This document shows positions 49,001-63,287 of a stretch of 64,000 bases of DNA, in pieces. Every line of letters starts with the position of its first letter. Within the stretch, counting starts at the first letter, position 1. Made by a program: the position numbers and the translations under genes. Origin of the DNA: Coenobita brevimanus (Eukaryota; Arthropoda; Malacostraca; Decapoda; Coenobitidae); assembly GCA_032717465.1 (NCBI GenBank), contig CM064681.1, positions 10,915,332-10,979,331 of the forward strand, given 5' to 3'. The notes beneath the pieces are model-generated. The model was not told the origin of the DNA, searched no databases, and was given only the letters and a program-made list of their open reading frames with translations.

Positions 49001-49557
49001 GCAACGTTGACATTTGAATCAGTGTCCTGAGTGGTGGTGTGTCCTGAGTGGTGGTGTGTCCTGAGTGGTGGTGTGTCCTGGGTGGTGGTGTGTCCTGGGT
49101 GGTGGTGTGTCCTGGGTGGTGGTGTGTTCTGGGTGGTGATGTGTCCTGGGTGGTGTGTCCTGGGTGGTGGCGTGTGCTGGGTGGCGTGTCCTGAGTGGCG
49201 TGGTGAGGAAGGACAGGAGAGGAGGACCGATGCCTCCTGGTCAGGCGAGTGTCAATGGTGCAGGAATATTTATAGTCTTCATTATCCACCTTCACTCGTC
49301 CTCTTTTATCCATGTATTTCCTCTACTTTCCTCTTTCCTCCAATCTCCTTCTTTCACTTCCTTTTCCTCCACTTTTCTTCCTCCATTTCTCTTTTTTTTT
49401 CATTTCTCTTTCGTAAATCTTTTCTGTTCCTCGATTTCACTCTCTTATACAATATCTTTGGTCTACATTATTTTCTTTTCTTCTTCTCTGTTCACTCTTG
49501 TTAACTTCTGCCATTTTTCTTCGTTTTCTTTCGCCTGCTGTCTTTCTTTTTTCCTAA

Positions 49558-49639
<82 letters not shown>

Positions 49640-51850
49640 CTTGCCATATTACTGTATTCCGCAATATTCTGTTCTCCCCACGTTGTATTTCTCCTTCACG
49701 TTTTCTCTGGCCTTCATAGCGTCCATCTATTTCTTCTTCGTTTATATTGTATTCCTCACTTTTCTCATTCCCTCTTCCCTTTCTTCATTTTTTCCTTCCA
49801 AGATATTTTTGTGTTCATCATTTTCTTCCTCCTCCATTTCCTGTTTATTTTTTCCTCATCCACCTTCACTCCTTCCTCGGTCTCGCAGTTTCCCTCCACC
49901 ACCATACTTTCCTCTTTTTCTTTTCGTTTCCACCACACATATTTACACCGCCTCCGCCTTTTTCCCTCCTCTGTTTAGACTTCTTCTACATTCTCTTTTT
50001 ACCTCACTTTATCAGCCTCCATTTCTTGCCCATTTTACTGCCTCATTTCTTTCCTTTTTCTCCTTCCTTTTCCTCTTTCTCTATCTTTCATTTTTTTTTG
50101 TTATACTACTCGCTTCCTCTTTAGCCATCTCTTTACTCTCTTAATTATGACAGTATTAACTCTCAGGTTTGTATAGCAAACTCTTAGATGAATTTAATCG
50201 TTTGGCGTTTGCTGGAATGGAGTACCTGATGTGTTTTGACAATGGAGGTTGAATTGCTCACTTCTTTCAATCGTGTTTTCATCATCTTTTTTTATCTTTT
50301 TCATCATTCAGCTAATTTTTTTTCCTCACATTGCCATCCTTCAGTCATTCACTTACCTCCTTCCTTAACTCTCCTCACATAATTTGAAGCTTTCCTCCCT
50401 CCATTCTCACGTGTTTTTTTAATCCCTTTATCTTCACCTTCCTTGCCCTCCTTTCTTACCTTCCTTTGCTTCTACTGCCCTATCACGTTCATATTTTGCC
50501 CTTTCCTTCCCTTCTTCTTTTCATGCCTCACTTTCCTCGTAGTTTTTCTTACATTTCTTGTTTTCCTTCGCTCCTCTAATTTCTGGTTAACTCTCAGACC
50601 ATCCCAATCACTCTTTCTCCTTCACCTGCCCTAATTCCTCCTTCTTCTTCCCCTTGTCATTGTTTATATTTCCTTCATGTTCTCTTCCTTTTTCCTCACC
50701 TTCCTCACTGCCCTTCATTTGCTAATCTTTTCCTCCTCCACTTTTCTCCCCTTTTCCTCTCTATTTGCCATTTTCTCGTCTTCCTTCTATCCCTCATCCT
50801 TTCTCATCTCCTCCCCACCTCCTATCGTCATTTCACCATCGTTCTCCTCTTGTCTTTCTTATTTCGCATCAATCATCCATTTTTGTTTCTCTTTCTTCCT
50901 TTCATCCCTCATCATCGATCTCCCCTACTTCCATTTCCTCCCATCATATCTCACCTTCCGCTTTCTCCTCTCCCTCCGTCCTTTCCTCCTATCACCCATC
51001 ATCATCCATCGTTTTCTCTCCCACTGTTCCTTCCTTCTTCATTCCTTATCCTCTGTATCCCCTTTCTTATCTTCCAATCATGTCATTCTCCATCTTTTCC
51101 TTCTTTTTTCCCAACTTCGTACCATTTACCCTTTTTGCTTACCTTCCTTCCCTTTATCATTCACCCCCTGTCTCTCCCACATTCTTCTTCTTGTCTTTCC
51201 TCAACCTTCATCTTCTCTCTTATCCCCCTCTACTTCCTTCGTCCTCTACCTTGTGTATTCATTTACTCCCACTGTCCTTTCCATTCTTTATCCCTCATCC
51301 TCCATCTGTCCTCTTTTTCTTGTTATTTTCCTTCCCTCTCATCTTTAACTGCTCCTCTCTCACATTTCTGTTTTATTCTCCTATATTTTTTTCCTCTCTT
51401 TCTTCCTGCTTTACTGCCGTTCACCGTTTATCACTCTCCTTGCTTCCCTTCGTCTATTACACTTCAGCAACTAATAGGCAAAATTGTATATTCTTTCCAT
51501 TCTTAATATCTCATCTCCCAACCACTCCTCTCTCATTTCCTCTCTACATTTCACATTCTCAAACCACTCTCCCCTTTCCCCCATTCCTTCCTCGCCCTAT
51601 TTTTCTTCCCTCCTATCATTCCTCATCCTCAGTCTCTCCCACTTTCCTTTCCTCTCAATCCTCCCATCCTCCTACCACTCCCCTCTGTCCTTCCCCCCCC
51701 TCCTCTCATTCCTCACCCCGTCAACCCTTGCCCTGCCCCCTCCTTCTAATAGCTCTCCTCACGCAGCCCCAGGTCGAGTGTATTCTGTCATATTTTGTGC
51801 ATCACTCTATCACCCTTGCCCTCTCTCTTTCTCCCCAACTCTCTCATGAA
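48401..51850. repeat. Polypyrimidine-rich region, about 3.4 kb
   Basis: T/C-dominated plus strand with (CT)n at 48934-48998 and 49558-49639. It is broken by the 17-mer array at 49.02-49.2 kb and a mixed patch at 50140-50260. Frames up to 377 codons (50765-51898) are Ser/Phe/Leu/Pro low complexity in several phases at once. They are not called as genes. Confidence 0.85.
49021..49203. repeat. 17 bp minisatellite, GTCCTGGGTGGTGGTGT
   Basis: About ten well-conserved 17 bp units. GTCCTGAG units come first, then GTCCTGGG units, with late units shortened or changed (GTTCTGGG, GTGCTGGG). It begins just after the (CT)n at 48.93 kb. Confidence 0.95.
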
Positions 51851-51931
51851 CGGATGCTAAGTTCATATACCTGTTTACTCGATTCCTTATTATTTTGACT
51901 CGTGGTCGTGTAGGGTGTAAGTTTAACTCTA

Positions 51932-52025
<94 letters not shown>
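51932..52025. repeat. (GT)n followed by (AG)n
   Basis: (GT)n to 51982, then GCAGT, then (AG)n at 51987-52025. Confidence 0.98.
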
Positions 52026-52027
<2 letters not shown>

Positions 52028-52430
52028 ATTGTAGCCCATTATCAAAAAAACATGAATAGGTAAGTGCAAAAGTAGAACAGCTATCATCAGAGCGCATAGT
52101 AATCAAGGCCACACATCCATTCACGCATGCATAAAGCTTTAGAAAGTCTCCGCTCCTAACAATTCCACCACTTCAGAAAATTAAGTACTTCATGGTGCTT
52201 GTACGACTGAGAAAATACCCTCAACTGACAGGAAAAAAAAAAATGCAGTCCTTCCCATGTGCTTCTGAAATTCTGTACGTCATCTTTCAGTTTCTATCCG
52301 TCGTCATGTATTTTGTTCCCTCACCCTTCCATACCCTGCTTGTTGACCTTTTCTATTTGTCTGTCTATCGCGAACCAGAACAATCAAAGAAATGGTTGAC
52401 ACAAACGAATTGCCTCCATATCACGTGTCC
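52026..52430. other. Unassigned sequence
   Basis: Unique-looking spacer with no recognised feature. Confidence 0.4.
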
Positions 52431-53065
52431 CCTCTCTCATAAACCTTCATCCCTCCTTCTCATCCTCAGTCATTTCACTTCCCATAATCACCCATGTTCT
52501 TTTTGTCTGTCCACTCCTCCTCCTGCTCTTAAACTCATCCCTTCATTCCATTCTCGTCTCCCCTTCATTTTTTCCATCCCCTCATCACCTTCTGGTTTCC
52601 CATTCATGCTATCCTTTCATTACCATTCTTTCCTCTGTTTATTTTTCCCTGTACCTCCTCTTTCTCTCCAGATCCCCTTCATTTCCTCCCGTATCCCTTT
52701 ATTCTCATTCCATCCACCTGTATTTCCCTGTTTCCCCTTAATTCTCTGTCTCCCATTCATTCCCTCCCTTCATTCCATCTCTGCCTTCCCTTCATTCCGA
52801 TCATTCCTCCCCTGTCTCCCTTTCCTTCTCTCCCTTCTTTCTCCCCATCATTCCTTTCCTCCCCTACCATTATTCCCCTCTTCCCCTCATTCCATTCCTG
52901 CCTCCTCATTCCCTTCCTTCATTCTCTTTATTCCATTCCTTTCTCCCCATAATTCTATATTCCCCTCCCTTTTCTCTCTCCCTGTCTTCCCTTTATTCTC
53001 TCCCTATCTCTTCATTTCCTCTTCCTCTCCCTTTCGTTCCTCCTGGCTTCCCCTCTTCTTAACCC
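52431..53065. repeat. Polypyrimidine tract
   Basis: C/T-rich with CCCTTCATTCC-like words. The 303-codon plus frame at 52192-53103 is mostly this tract. It is followed by dispersed repeat copy 1 at 53.1 kb, the same arrangement as at 57.3 kb. Confidence 0.85.
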
Positions 53066-53112
53066 GAACTGGTGGTGTATTCATAAACCTTCTTGAGCCA
53101 TAGTTTTTTTTG

Positions 53113-53205
53113 TTTACACATTTATCTTAACACAAGCAGCTACGAAATGCTTCACATCTAAACTCACCTGGATAATGACGTAAGAAATAAAGCAAAACAA
53201 AATTA
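53113..53205 (+). repeat. Dispersed repeat (ATTTATCTT...ATGACGT), copy 1
   Basis: TTTACACATTTATCTTAACA, then GCTACGAAATGCTTCAC and ATAATGACGTAAGAAATAAA. It matches 57383-57470 block by block (TTATACATTTATCTTCAC, GGCTACCAAACGCTTAAC, AAAATGACGTGAAAAAC). Both copies follow a long pyrimidine tract. Confidence 0.55.
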
Positions 53206-53659
53206 AACAACCTGAAAGAATATTTCGTTGTTAAAGAGTCTTGCTTCTCGTAAGTATCGACTAAGAATTTTTATGGGTAAGAATTTTTATGAATACGAGC
53301 CTTGACCAACTTGAAAGGGCATGACGTCTGAGCCTGACCTTGCACCTCCTGTTATCAGCGACACAGCCCGCCAGCCACCTATCAACCCCTTCCACTCGGC
53401 TTATTCAATTCTTTCCCGTCCATTCTGCTTCTTCTTCCTCTCTACTTCCGCCTTCCTTCCGGTCCCAGATGCCCCCGCTAGATTACACACCCCTCGTCCC
53501 CCACTCCAGGCGTTTGATTCCCTGTGTGGCTCTATGACTATGGATAACTAAGTGAAAATAACGTGTTTTTTAACTGATAATTGCACTAGTTGTTGGGGTT
53601 TCTACTCGCCAGTAATGCATATCATTGATTTTCCTAATAAGATGGTGATTCTAGGTTGA
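53206..53659. other. Unassigned sequence with a related partial copy
   Basis: AAAATAACGTG followed by TTTTTTAACTGATAATT at about 53554-53581 resembles AAAATAACGTGATTCTTTAT at 57463, so part of the 57.4 kb repeat also lies here. No gene. Confidence 0.4.
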
Positions 53660-53960
53660 TATTAAGAGGCATTTACTCACTACTGACGCCGTCCGTGTAA
53701 GGAGTCGGACGAGCTCTGGGCCACACAAAAGTTTTCTTAGCAAGACGTTGGACAGTGGTCAGGGGGGCCGCGAGAGGAGACCCAGCTGACTAGGGGGGCG
53801 TATACCTCAGCCACCCCCCTCCTACACCTTGCTCCAGGGGGTCGTAAGGTCTTGAGTGCCTCGTCTCCTCCCACGAGATAAGACACGACATCTTGACAGA
53901 GGGAAGAGACTGCCATTAGGAGCGGCGTTCTGCTCACCGTGACTCCGGCTTGGGATTCCC
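53660..53960. other. GC-rich island, no gene recognised
   Basis: Complex GC/CpG-rich sequence (GACGCCGTCCGTGTAAGGAG, GGGGGGCCGCGAGAGG, GGAGCGGCGTTCTGC). The minus frame at 53737-53937 (66 codons) has no recognised motif. A regulatory segment or an LTR remnant is conceivable; no terminal repeat was found. Confidence 0.3.
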
Positions 53961-54215
53961 TCGTTAGTTAGATTAAGAGAAGACTGAATTCATGCAGTCT
54001 TCTGATTATCTAAGCCTTACCTGAGTATTAGTTAATCAATATGGGTTAAGTCGTGGTTATATTTGTTACGCCAAAAATAAAAGAGTAATTGTACAGTAGG
54101 TAAAGTCTCATGCAGTGGTTGGGAGGTTGTGTTGATAAGCACGGGGCAGCCTGGCTATTCTTCGCTCGGTCGTAAAGTGTGACACTCCTGTACTGTGTCC
54201 GCCTCCCGCCTGCCC

Positions 54216-54217
<2 letters not shown>

Positions 54218-54257
<40 letters not shown>

Positions 54258-54281
54258 GTAGATGAGTGTGTGAGAAAGATT

Positions 54282-54345
<64 letters not shown>

Positions 54346-54372
54346 TGTGTCTGTGTGTTTGTAAGGATGGAA

Positions 54373-54430
<58 letters not shown>
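54218..54430. repeat. Three (GT)n runs
   Basis: (GT)n at about 54218-54253, 54284-54360 and 54374-54430, separated by short unique spacers that share AAAAGTAGATG- or AAGGATGGAAATG-type words. Confidence 0.97.
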
Positions 54431-54434
<4 letters not shown>

Positions 54435-54860
54435 CATTATATTACGCAAACATTTACTACTTTGGATACGATCTCATCGTAATATATTTCATAGATGTAA
54501 TTTTCTGGATTAATCCCGAGTCTCAACAGGTATGCATGTCTTCTGGCTGGAGATTAATTTTACATATTTTTTTTTCCGATGTCGTATGCATTAATTTCTT
54601 TCTGGGAACACTTAAACGATCTTACACAGAGCCATTCCATAAGCAGACAAAATCGTCCTGCAGTATCTAACAATAATTATGTAAAAGACGTGATCAATTT
54701 TCTTTAACTCTTTCAGCGCGAAGATATTTTATGAAGTTAATTTTTTCCACCCCTTCCCCCCAACAACTTTATTTAGCCTAGGGAAGCCTTTCGTAGTGAA
54801 GGGTTAGAAAATACCTCCATGCCAACGCTACATAAGACTGTGAAGTTGTAACAGAAACAA

Positions 54861-54861
<1 letters not shown>
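54431..54861. other. Unassigned sequence with a family arm
   Basis: ACAACTTTATTTAGCCTAGG then GAAGCCTTTCGTAGTGAAGG (54763-54802) is a single arm of the GACGATTTTATT family. AAAATCGTCC near 54650 is a possible reverse arm end. Confidence 0.45.
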
Positions 54862-54906
<45 letters not shown>

Positions 54907-55137
54907 AAGCGATAGTTCGGGAGCGTTGTTTTGTGTTGGTTTCTCTCCTCTGCCCTTAATAGTCCTATCTTCACCACCACCACCACCACCACCATCACCC
55001 CCATCACCACCACCACCATCACCACCACCACCATCACCACCATCACCACCACCACCACCACCATCACCACCACCACCATCACCACCACCACCATCACCAG
55101 CACCACCACCACCATCACCACCATCACCCCCACCCAG

Positions 55138-55160
<23 letters not shown>
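54862..55160 (+). repeat. Duplicated module copy 1: (CA)n + core + (CAC)n
   Basis: (CA)n at 54862-54904, a unique core ending CCCTTAATAGTCCTATCTTC, (CAC/ATC)n at 54974-55133, then TTTTCTACAGCCCTTCCCC and a pyrimidine tract. The same order recurs at 55638-55887. Pro- and Thr-rich frames across it are artefacts. Confidence 0.8.
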
Positions 55161-57340
<2,180 letters not shown>

Positions 57341-57382
57341 TTATTCATAAAATCTGATCTCAATTTGTGTGTCAGACTGCCC

Positions 57383-57500
57383 GTTTATACATTTATCTTC
57401 ACTCATATGGCTACCAAACGCTTAACCAATACGGAGTAAAAATGACGTGAAAAACTACAACCAAAATAACGTGATTCTTTATGATAATTCACTGCTATGG
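57383..57500 (+). repeat. Dispersed repeat (ATTTATCTT...ATGACGT), copy 2
   Basis: TTATACATTTATCTTCACTC, GGCTACCAAACGCTTAACC, AAAATGACGTGAAAAACTAC and AAAATAACGTGATTCTTTAT in order. See the copy at 53113 and the partial at 53554. Confidence 0.55.
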
Positions 57501-58194
57501 GGTCCTCTTCATTTTACAGATTGATCAGGATCCTTTGCGAATACGTCTACCCTTCTGCCTGTCTTTCTCACTTCACCTCATCGTGGCGTTCTCTCGTGTC
57601 CCCGCATTCAGCCCTCTTCCAGCCCTCACTTCCTGGTCTTAGTTTTCTTGTTCCAACCCTCTTCACAACACTGGGCCGAGATCCACAGTATATTTGACGG
57701 TAATATTCCACTCTTAACTAACATTTTTATAACAAGAACAAGAAGCATGGGAAGATGTTGCACTCGGCTTCCTTCTTGAAAAAAATATATATTAATTACC
57801 ACCAAGAACCAATCATAAATTTTTGCCTAACAGTAAAAAAAATCTGATCACTTACTCTTCTACTCCTACATACCCCACGCCTCCATATTCATTTATTCGT
57901 ATCCAGCCCTTTTTCCAGTTTCAAATACTACTTTCCACCATATTCAAAGTCCACTCTACTTTTTTCAGTCCTCCTTTTAGCTGCTAGTACCCCTTACCCA
58001 CTACCAGCCCCCCAGACTCCTGGCTTTGTTAACGCCGCAGGCCCTTGTCTTCTTATTTTCAACCTCTTAACTCAAACGACCTTATTATTTAGTTTTAGGA
58101 GGATCTCCCAAGGTGAGAGGAGTACAAACAGTCTCTTTTCACATTTCTTATACTAATTAGGCTACTGTCAAACCACTATAGTGTGCTGTCTTTG
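57501..58194. other. Unassigned sequence
   Basis: Mixed, C/T-leaning. GACCTTATTATTTAGTTTTA near 58078 weakly resembles a GACGATTTTATT-family arm. No gene. Confidence 0.4.
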
Positions 58195-59350
58195 ATACTT
58201 TTGCTAGTCCCAGCCACAGCTCCTCTTCCTAGCCCCAGCTCTTGCTCTGGTTCTAGCCTTCTCCCTAGCCCCAGACCTTTTCCTAGCCCAAACCTTCTTC
58301 CTAGCCACAAGCTCTCTTCCTAGTCCAAGCCCTCTCCCCAGCCCCCAGCTCTCTACCTAACCCTTATCTTTCCCAAGCTCGAGCACTATCCCAAGTCCCT
58401 AGCCTCAGCCCTTTTTCTAGCTCCCAGACTAATCTCTAGCCCCCAAGCCCTCTCCCTAGTCCTAGTGTTCTCCTTAGCCCCAGCCCTCTCCCCTTCTCCA
58501 GGTCCATTCCCTAGCCTCAATACTCTCGCTAGCCACCAACAGTTTCCCTAGTCCCAGCTCTTTCCCTAGCTCCAGCACTTTCTCTAGATCCAAGCCCTCT
58601 CCCTAGCCCTTAGGAAACTCCCTAACCCCTGCTCTCTCCCTAGCCCCAGCACTCTCTCTAGCCCCCAGCCCTCTCCCTAGCGCCAGCCTTCTCCTTAGCC
58701 TTAACCCTCCTTCAAGCCCCCAGCCCTTCTCCTACCTCCAGCCCTCTCCCTATCCCCAAAGCGCTCCCTATTCGCAGCCTTCTCTCTAGCCCAGCCATGT
58801 CCCTAGCCCCATCCCTCTCCCTACCCTCCAGCCCTCTACCTTGCTGCCAGTCCTCTCCCAGCCCTGGCGCTCTATCTCTCTCTCCACCCCCCTCTCTAGC
58901 CCCAAGTCTTCTCTTTTAGTCCCAGCCATCTCCGTAGCCCCCCAGTCCTCTCCCCCTGGTCCCTGCCATTTCCCTAGCCCCAACACTCTTCCTAGTCTCA
59001 GACTTTTCCGTAGCTCCAACCATACCTTAGCCCCCAACCCATCCTTAGCCCCCAGCTCTCTCCCTTACCCCTAATCCTCTGTCTAGCCCTCAGTCCTCTC
59101 CCTATCCACCAGACTTTCATTAATCCCAGCCCTCTCCCTAGCCCCTAGCCCTCTCCCTAGCCCCCAGCTCTCTCCCTTAACCCTAATCCTCTATCTAGTC
59201 CCAGGTGTCTCACAAATTCCAGTCCTCTCCCTAGCGCCAAACCCTCTCCCTATCCACCAGCCCTTCCTTAGCCCCCAGCACTCTCTTAGCCCCCAGCCCT
59301 CTCCTAGACACTAGCCCTCTCCCTAGCCCCCAGCCCTCTCCCCAGCTCTC
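58195..59350. repeat. CCCTCTCCCTAGCCCCCAG minisatellite, about 1.15 kb
   Basis: ~19 bp units with variants (CTAGCCCCAGCTCT, CTAGCCCCCAGCCCTCTCC) across more than 1 kb. Only CTAG/TAGC anchors and C-runs are stable. The reverse strand is G-rich. Confidence 0.93.
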
Positions 59351-59419
59351 CCCTTAAACTGTTGTCCGCCCCTCGCCGATGGCCCCTCGTAATTAACAGA
59401 ATTTACTCAATCATTTTTT

Positions 59420-61005
59420 AAGGGGAGAGGGCAGTCGCGGGAAGCACCATTTTTCACCAGGGGGAGGGGAAGGGGAGGGGGAGGAGAGGGAGAGAAGAGG
59501 AGGAGAGAGGATGGAGGAAAGAGGAGGGAAAAGAGACAGGAAGGAAGAGGGAGGGATGAGGAGACGGAGGGAACAGAAGTCATAGGAAAGACGCAGTAAC
59601 GGAGGAAAGGAAAGGGAAAGGGAGTAAGAGGGAAAGAAAATGAGGGGAAGGGAAGCGAAGGAATGGCTGGAGAGAATGAAGGGAACAAAAGATGGAGCGA
59701 AAAAGAGGAGAGAAGAGGGGGATCGAAAGAATGGAGGAAAGGAAAGGGGATGGGAGAGAACGGAGGAGGGGAAAGAGAGGGGAAGAAATGTGGAGAGGAA
59801 GTAAAATGAAGAGTAGAGGGAAGAAAGACGAGAAGTGAGAAGTATGAAGAAAAGAGAGAGAGAGAAACAGGATGGGGGGAGAGGAGAAAGAAGATGGAAG
59901 GGAAAACAGGTAGGAAAAAGGAAGAGGAGAAGAGGAAAAGAAACAAAGAAGGAGCAGGGTGAGGCAGATAGGAGAGGAAAGACGAAGCAGAGGGAAAAGA
60001 AGATTCAGGGAAGGGAATTGGGATGGAAGCAACGGAGGAAGCGAAGGGGAGAAGGGAATCGAGGAACCTGAGAGAGGGAAGTGAAAGGGAAAGAGAGAGA
60101 GAAAAAGAAGAAGAGAAGGAAAAGGAGCGAGGAGGAGAGGAGTAGAAAGAAGAAGGATTGAGGGAACAGAGAAAGGAAAGGGATGGGGAGAGAAAAGAGT
60201 GAGAGTCTGCAGGAGATAGGGAAAGGAAGAGGGGGGGGAGAGAGGAAGGAATAAGAAAGAAAGAAGGAGAGAATGGGAGGAGAGGAGCTGCAGGATAGAG
60301 GAAATGGGGGAGGTGGAGCGGGGAGGACGAGGAAAAAATGAGAAAACAAAACACAGAAAGACGTTCGGAAAAAGTAGGGGGAATGGAGAAAGGCGAATGG
60401 AAGGAACAGTACGGAGGAAGGACAAAATGAAAAGGAGGCATTGAGCAAAGAAGTGGGAAGAAAATAAGAGGTAGGAAGAAAGCAGTAAAATGAAAGGAGG
60501 AATAGAAATAAGGGGAGAAAAGGGAAAATGGAGAAGAAAACAGATAGATAAAAAATATGAACTGTGAGGAAGGAGAAAGGAAAAAGAGACCCGACAGGAA
60601 ATGAAGAAAGGAAGGAGAGGCACAAGCAAGTAAATCGATAGACAGATGAGAAAGGGATTTGAAATACAGCGAGAAGAGTTAGATCACCGGAAAGGAAGAA
60701 GGCAAAACAACCAGGATAGGCAACAATGTTAGCTGTACAAGAGAAATATATAAGTTTTAAGAATGGGTAGAGAGAGAGTACCAGAGAAGGTGGAATAACA
60801 TAAGCCAAGTGGGGAGAAGGTTGAAAATAATTATGCAGAAAGACGGATCGTAGGAAGTAAGAATGGATAGAGAGAGAGAGAGAGAGAGAGAGAGTAGTAT
60901 GTTTGTGTGTGCGTGCGTACGAGAGGGTGAGAGAGAAGGTGGGAGACTGAGAGGAAGAGAGAGGACTGAGTCTGAAGAGAGAAGGGGCCTTGGAATGGGA
61001 GTGGC

Positions 61006-61041
<36 letters not shown>

Positions 61042-61255
61042 ACAAGGAAGTGCAAGGACAAACAGTTTCTCAAAAGGTGTTACGACCCACAGTAACATGA
61101 ATGAAGTTGCCAAATACACGCTGCTACTTTAACAGTGAGAGAAAAGTAAACCCGCTTAGAGAGAGACAGACAGACAGACAGAGACAGACAGAGAGAGACA
61201 GAGACAGAGACAGAGAAAGAGACAGAGAGAGACAGAGGCAGAGACAGAGAGAGAC
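59420..61255. repeat. Polypurine tract with (GA)n and (GACA)n
   Basis: A/G-dominated plus strand with (GA)n at about 60870-60894 and 61011-61040 and GACAGA units at 61165-61258. The 344- and 349-codon minus frames (59407-60441, 59580-60629) are Ser/Leu/Phe/Pro artefacts. Confidence 0.88.
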
Positions 61256-61749
61256 AGATATTCTGCTTTAGCCATGAGGGACCTGTGTTTGCGTGAGGAG
61301 GTGGTGGTAGTCAGGTGGCTTGAGAACTTGGCAAATGTTTGAAAGTACAGTACGTGAGCTCGATTCATAGCTGAGGTACGTAATAGATTGGTTATTTGAA
61401 TTTTGATAAAATGAACTTAATTAACCCTTCGAAACATCCACTAACTTGTTATAAAACGACATGTTTATGAACTAAATCAATTTTTATCCTCTTCGTCCCT
61501 CCAAACACCTTTATTACCATAGCAGGATCCACTTGTTGTGAAGCAGTCTTTATCATTCACTATTAAACCTTTCAAACTCTTATAAAAAACCTTTCGAAGT
61601 CATCGGACTGAGGGAGCTACGTGGAAAATACAGTTAGATGATGGTGGTGGTGATGGTTTAGATGATGATGATGATGATGATGACAGATATAATTTCAACT
61701 CCTTAAGTACGATGGTATATACTGTATATATATATTCTTCGCAGTACAA
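61256..61749. other. Unassigned sequence with (GAT)n
   Basis: (GGT)n/(GAT)n at 61635-61683. ACTTGTTGTGAAGCAGTC near 61531 weakly resembles the family core. No gene. Confidence 0.45.
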
Positions 61750-61853
61750 GGCAGTTTCATTCAAAATGGGACTAGGTTCACGGAGGAAAGGAGTTTATGT
61801 AGGTCATTTAACCACAAGAGCTCGAAGTTTCCGGTAAGTCAAATAAAATCGTC
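61750..61853. repeat. Foldback repeat, GACGATTTTATT family, copy 6
   Basis: The left arm is GGCAGTTTCATTCAAAATGG, then ACGGAGGAAAGGAGTTTATG. The right arm on the minus strand is GACGATTTTATTTGACTTAC, then CTTCGAGCTCTTGTGG, which also resembles the left arm at 11.87 kb (ACTTCGAGCTGGGAGGG). About 104 bp. Confidence 0.65.
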
Positions 61854-62162
61854 CAGAAATGCTAAAGAATATAAGTAACCAGGCTTTATTATACTAAAAG
61901 GAATTAATTTCCCCATAACCCACCTTCAACTGACCGACCCTTGACTCCGAGAACCTTCTATATTGTCACTAAGAGGAGAAGGACACGTAACCTTACACCT
62001 ACTGACAACACAAGGGTTATTAAGGCAACAATCGATCCTTTATAGGTCCCAATCTTCCCCTAGAATACCACCCACAATTACAGTCGTTTTTACATCCCGA
62101 TCGTCATCCATAGGGAACCTGTATTACCAGTCTCGATGAGAGGTGGTTGAGTGAGAGGTAAG

Positions 62163-62163
<1 letters not shown>
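61854..62163. other. Unassigned sequence
   Basis: Unique-looking, no recognised feature. Confidence 0.4.
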
Positions 62164-62206
<43 letters not shown>

Positions 62207-62370
62207 GTATTATGTGTGTGTGAGCGTGCTTACTTGCATGTGCGTATATGTGCGTGAGGGTGTGGATGTGTGTGTCTTTCTCTGTGTGTATGAGTGTTTG
62301 TGTATGTGTTTATGTATGTGGTGCGTTTGCGTGTGGTTGTTTGTGTATGCGTGCGTGCGTGTGTGCTCTA
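62164..62370. repeat. (TG)n and degenerate TGTG tract
   Basis: Pure (TG)n at 62164-62202, then interrupted TGTGTGAG/TGTATGTG words to about 62370. Confidence 0.93.
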
Positions 62371-62573
62371 AATCTTCTTTGCGTGTCTGGGTTCGATGGC
62401 TCAGGGAGATTTATGGATACATTTAAAGAGTTTGATTTGGGGATTCGTAATCAATGAACGTACGATATTCAATGTTGGTTGATTTTTTTGTTAGATGTTA
62501 GATATGGTTGGTTACTAACTTTTAAAAACCTCCCTCCAGGCAGAGAAATGAAGGAAAAATAGGAATAATGAGG

Positions 62574-62653
<80 letters not shown>

Positions 62654-62674
62654 GAGAGAGAGAGAGAGAGAGAG
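62574..62674. repeat. (AC)n followed by (GA)n
   Basis: (AC)n at 62574-62647, then (GA)n at 62649-62674. Confidence 0.98.
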
Positions 62675-62689
62675 CAGAAAAAAATAAAT

Positions 62690-63010
62690 GAATAAGCGAC
62701 GAAAGGATGCTACAGAGGAGAATGATCTCTTGAAGTACGACCTCGGTGTAGTCAAGGAAGAAGGAAGGAGAAAGAACCTTTGTTAGGACGAACGAGAAAC
62801 ATTAGAAACGATAGGCATGCGATGGGGAAGGATTTGAGTAGCAGGGGAGGAGGAAACATGATAAGAAATAAACAATGCAATAAACAAATAATGAAAATGA
62901 CATGGGGTGAAAATGAGGGTTTGAAAGAGAAGGAAAAAGGAAAAGGCAGGTGGAAATCCAAACTTGCAAGAGGAGGAAAGAAAATGAAAGGCAGAAGCGG
63001 AAGCAACGAG
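62690..63010. other. Purine-rich stretch
   Basis: A/G-rich with no tandem structure noticed. Frames on both strands (90-117 codons) are of biased composition. Confidence 0.5.
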
Positions 63011-63180
63011 GAAAATAAAAACCCAGAGGAACAACAGCGGACGCCACACCCACACTCAGAGCTGTTGGTAGAGTGCATGACAAATTGCAGGGGGTGGGGG
63101 GAAGGTGCTGGTTCCTCGTTCCCGCCCCTTTAACACTGGGACACGGTTACGTATATTTCCGAATATGCTCGCCATCTCCA

Positions 63181-63287
63181 GACGATTTTATTAAATTTAG
63201 GAGAGACTTTTCCACCTGAGGGATTTAGATGCAGCCTTCATAAACCTCATCAAAACAAGAGGTCTCCATCTTGTTGAATGAAATCGT
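63181..63287. repeat. Foldback repeat, GACGATTTTATT family, copy 7
   Basis: The left arm is GACGATTTTATTAAATTTAG, then GAGAGACTTTTCCACCTGAG and GGATTTAG. The right arm on the minus strand is CACGATTTCATTCAACAAGA then TGGAGACCTCTTG. The outward flank of the right arm, read on the minus strand, is TTGCTACCGCTA, again the TGCTACC flank. Upstream, GGTTACGTATATTTCC is shared with the 61.8 kb copy's flank (GGTTACTTATATTC). Confidence 0.7.

Noticed and set aside
49031..49504. 157-codon frame with Cys-Pro-Trp-Trp repeats
   Set aside because: Translation of the 17 bp minisatellite followed by a pyrimidine tract.
50765..51898. 377-codon frame, the longest in the window
   Set aside because: Ser/Phe/Leu/Pro low complexity in a pyrimidine tract.
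53660..53960. Possible LTR of a retrotransposon
   Set aside because: GC-rich and gene-free, but no second copy, TG...CA boundary pair or primer-binding site could be identified.
59407..60629. 344- and 349-codon minus frames
   Set aside because: Low-complexity frames from a polypurine tract.
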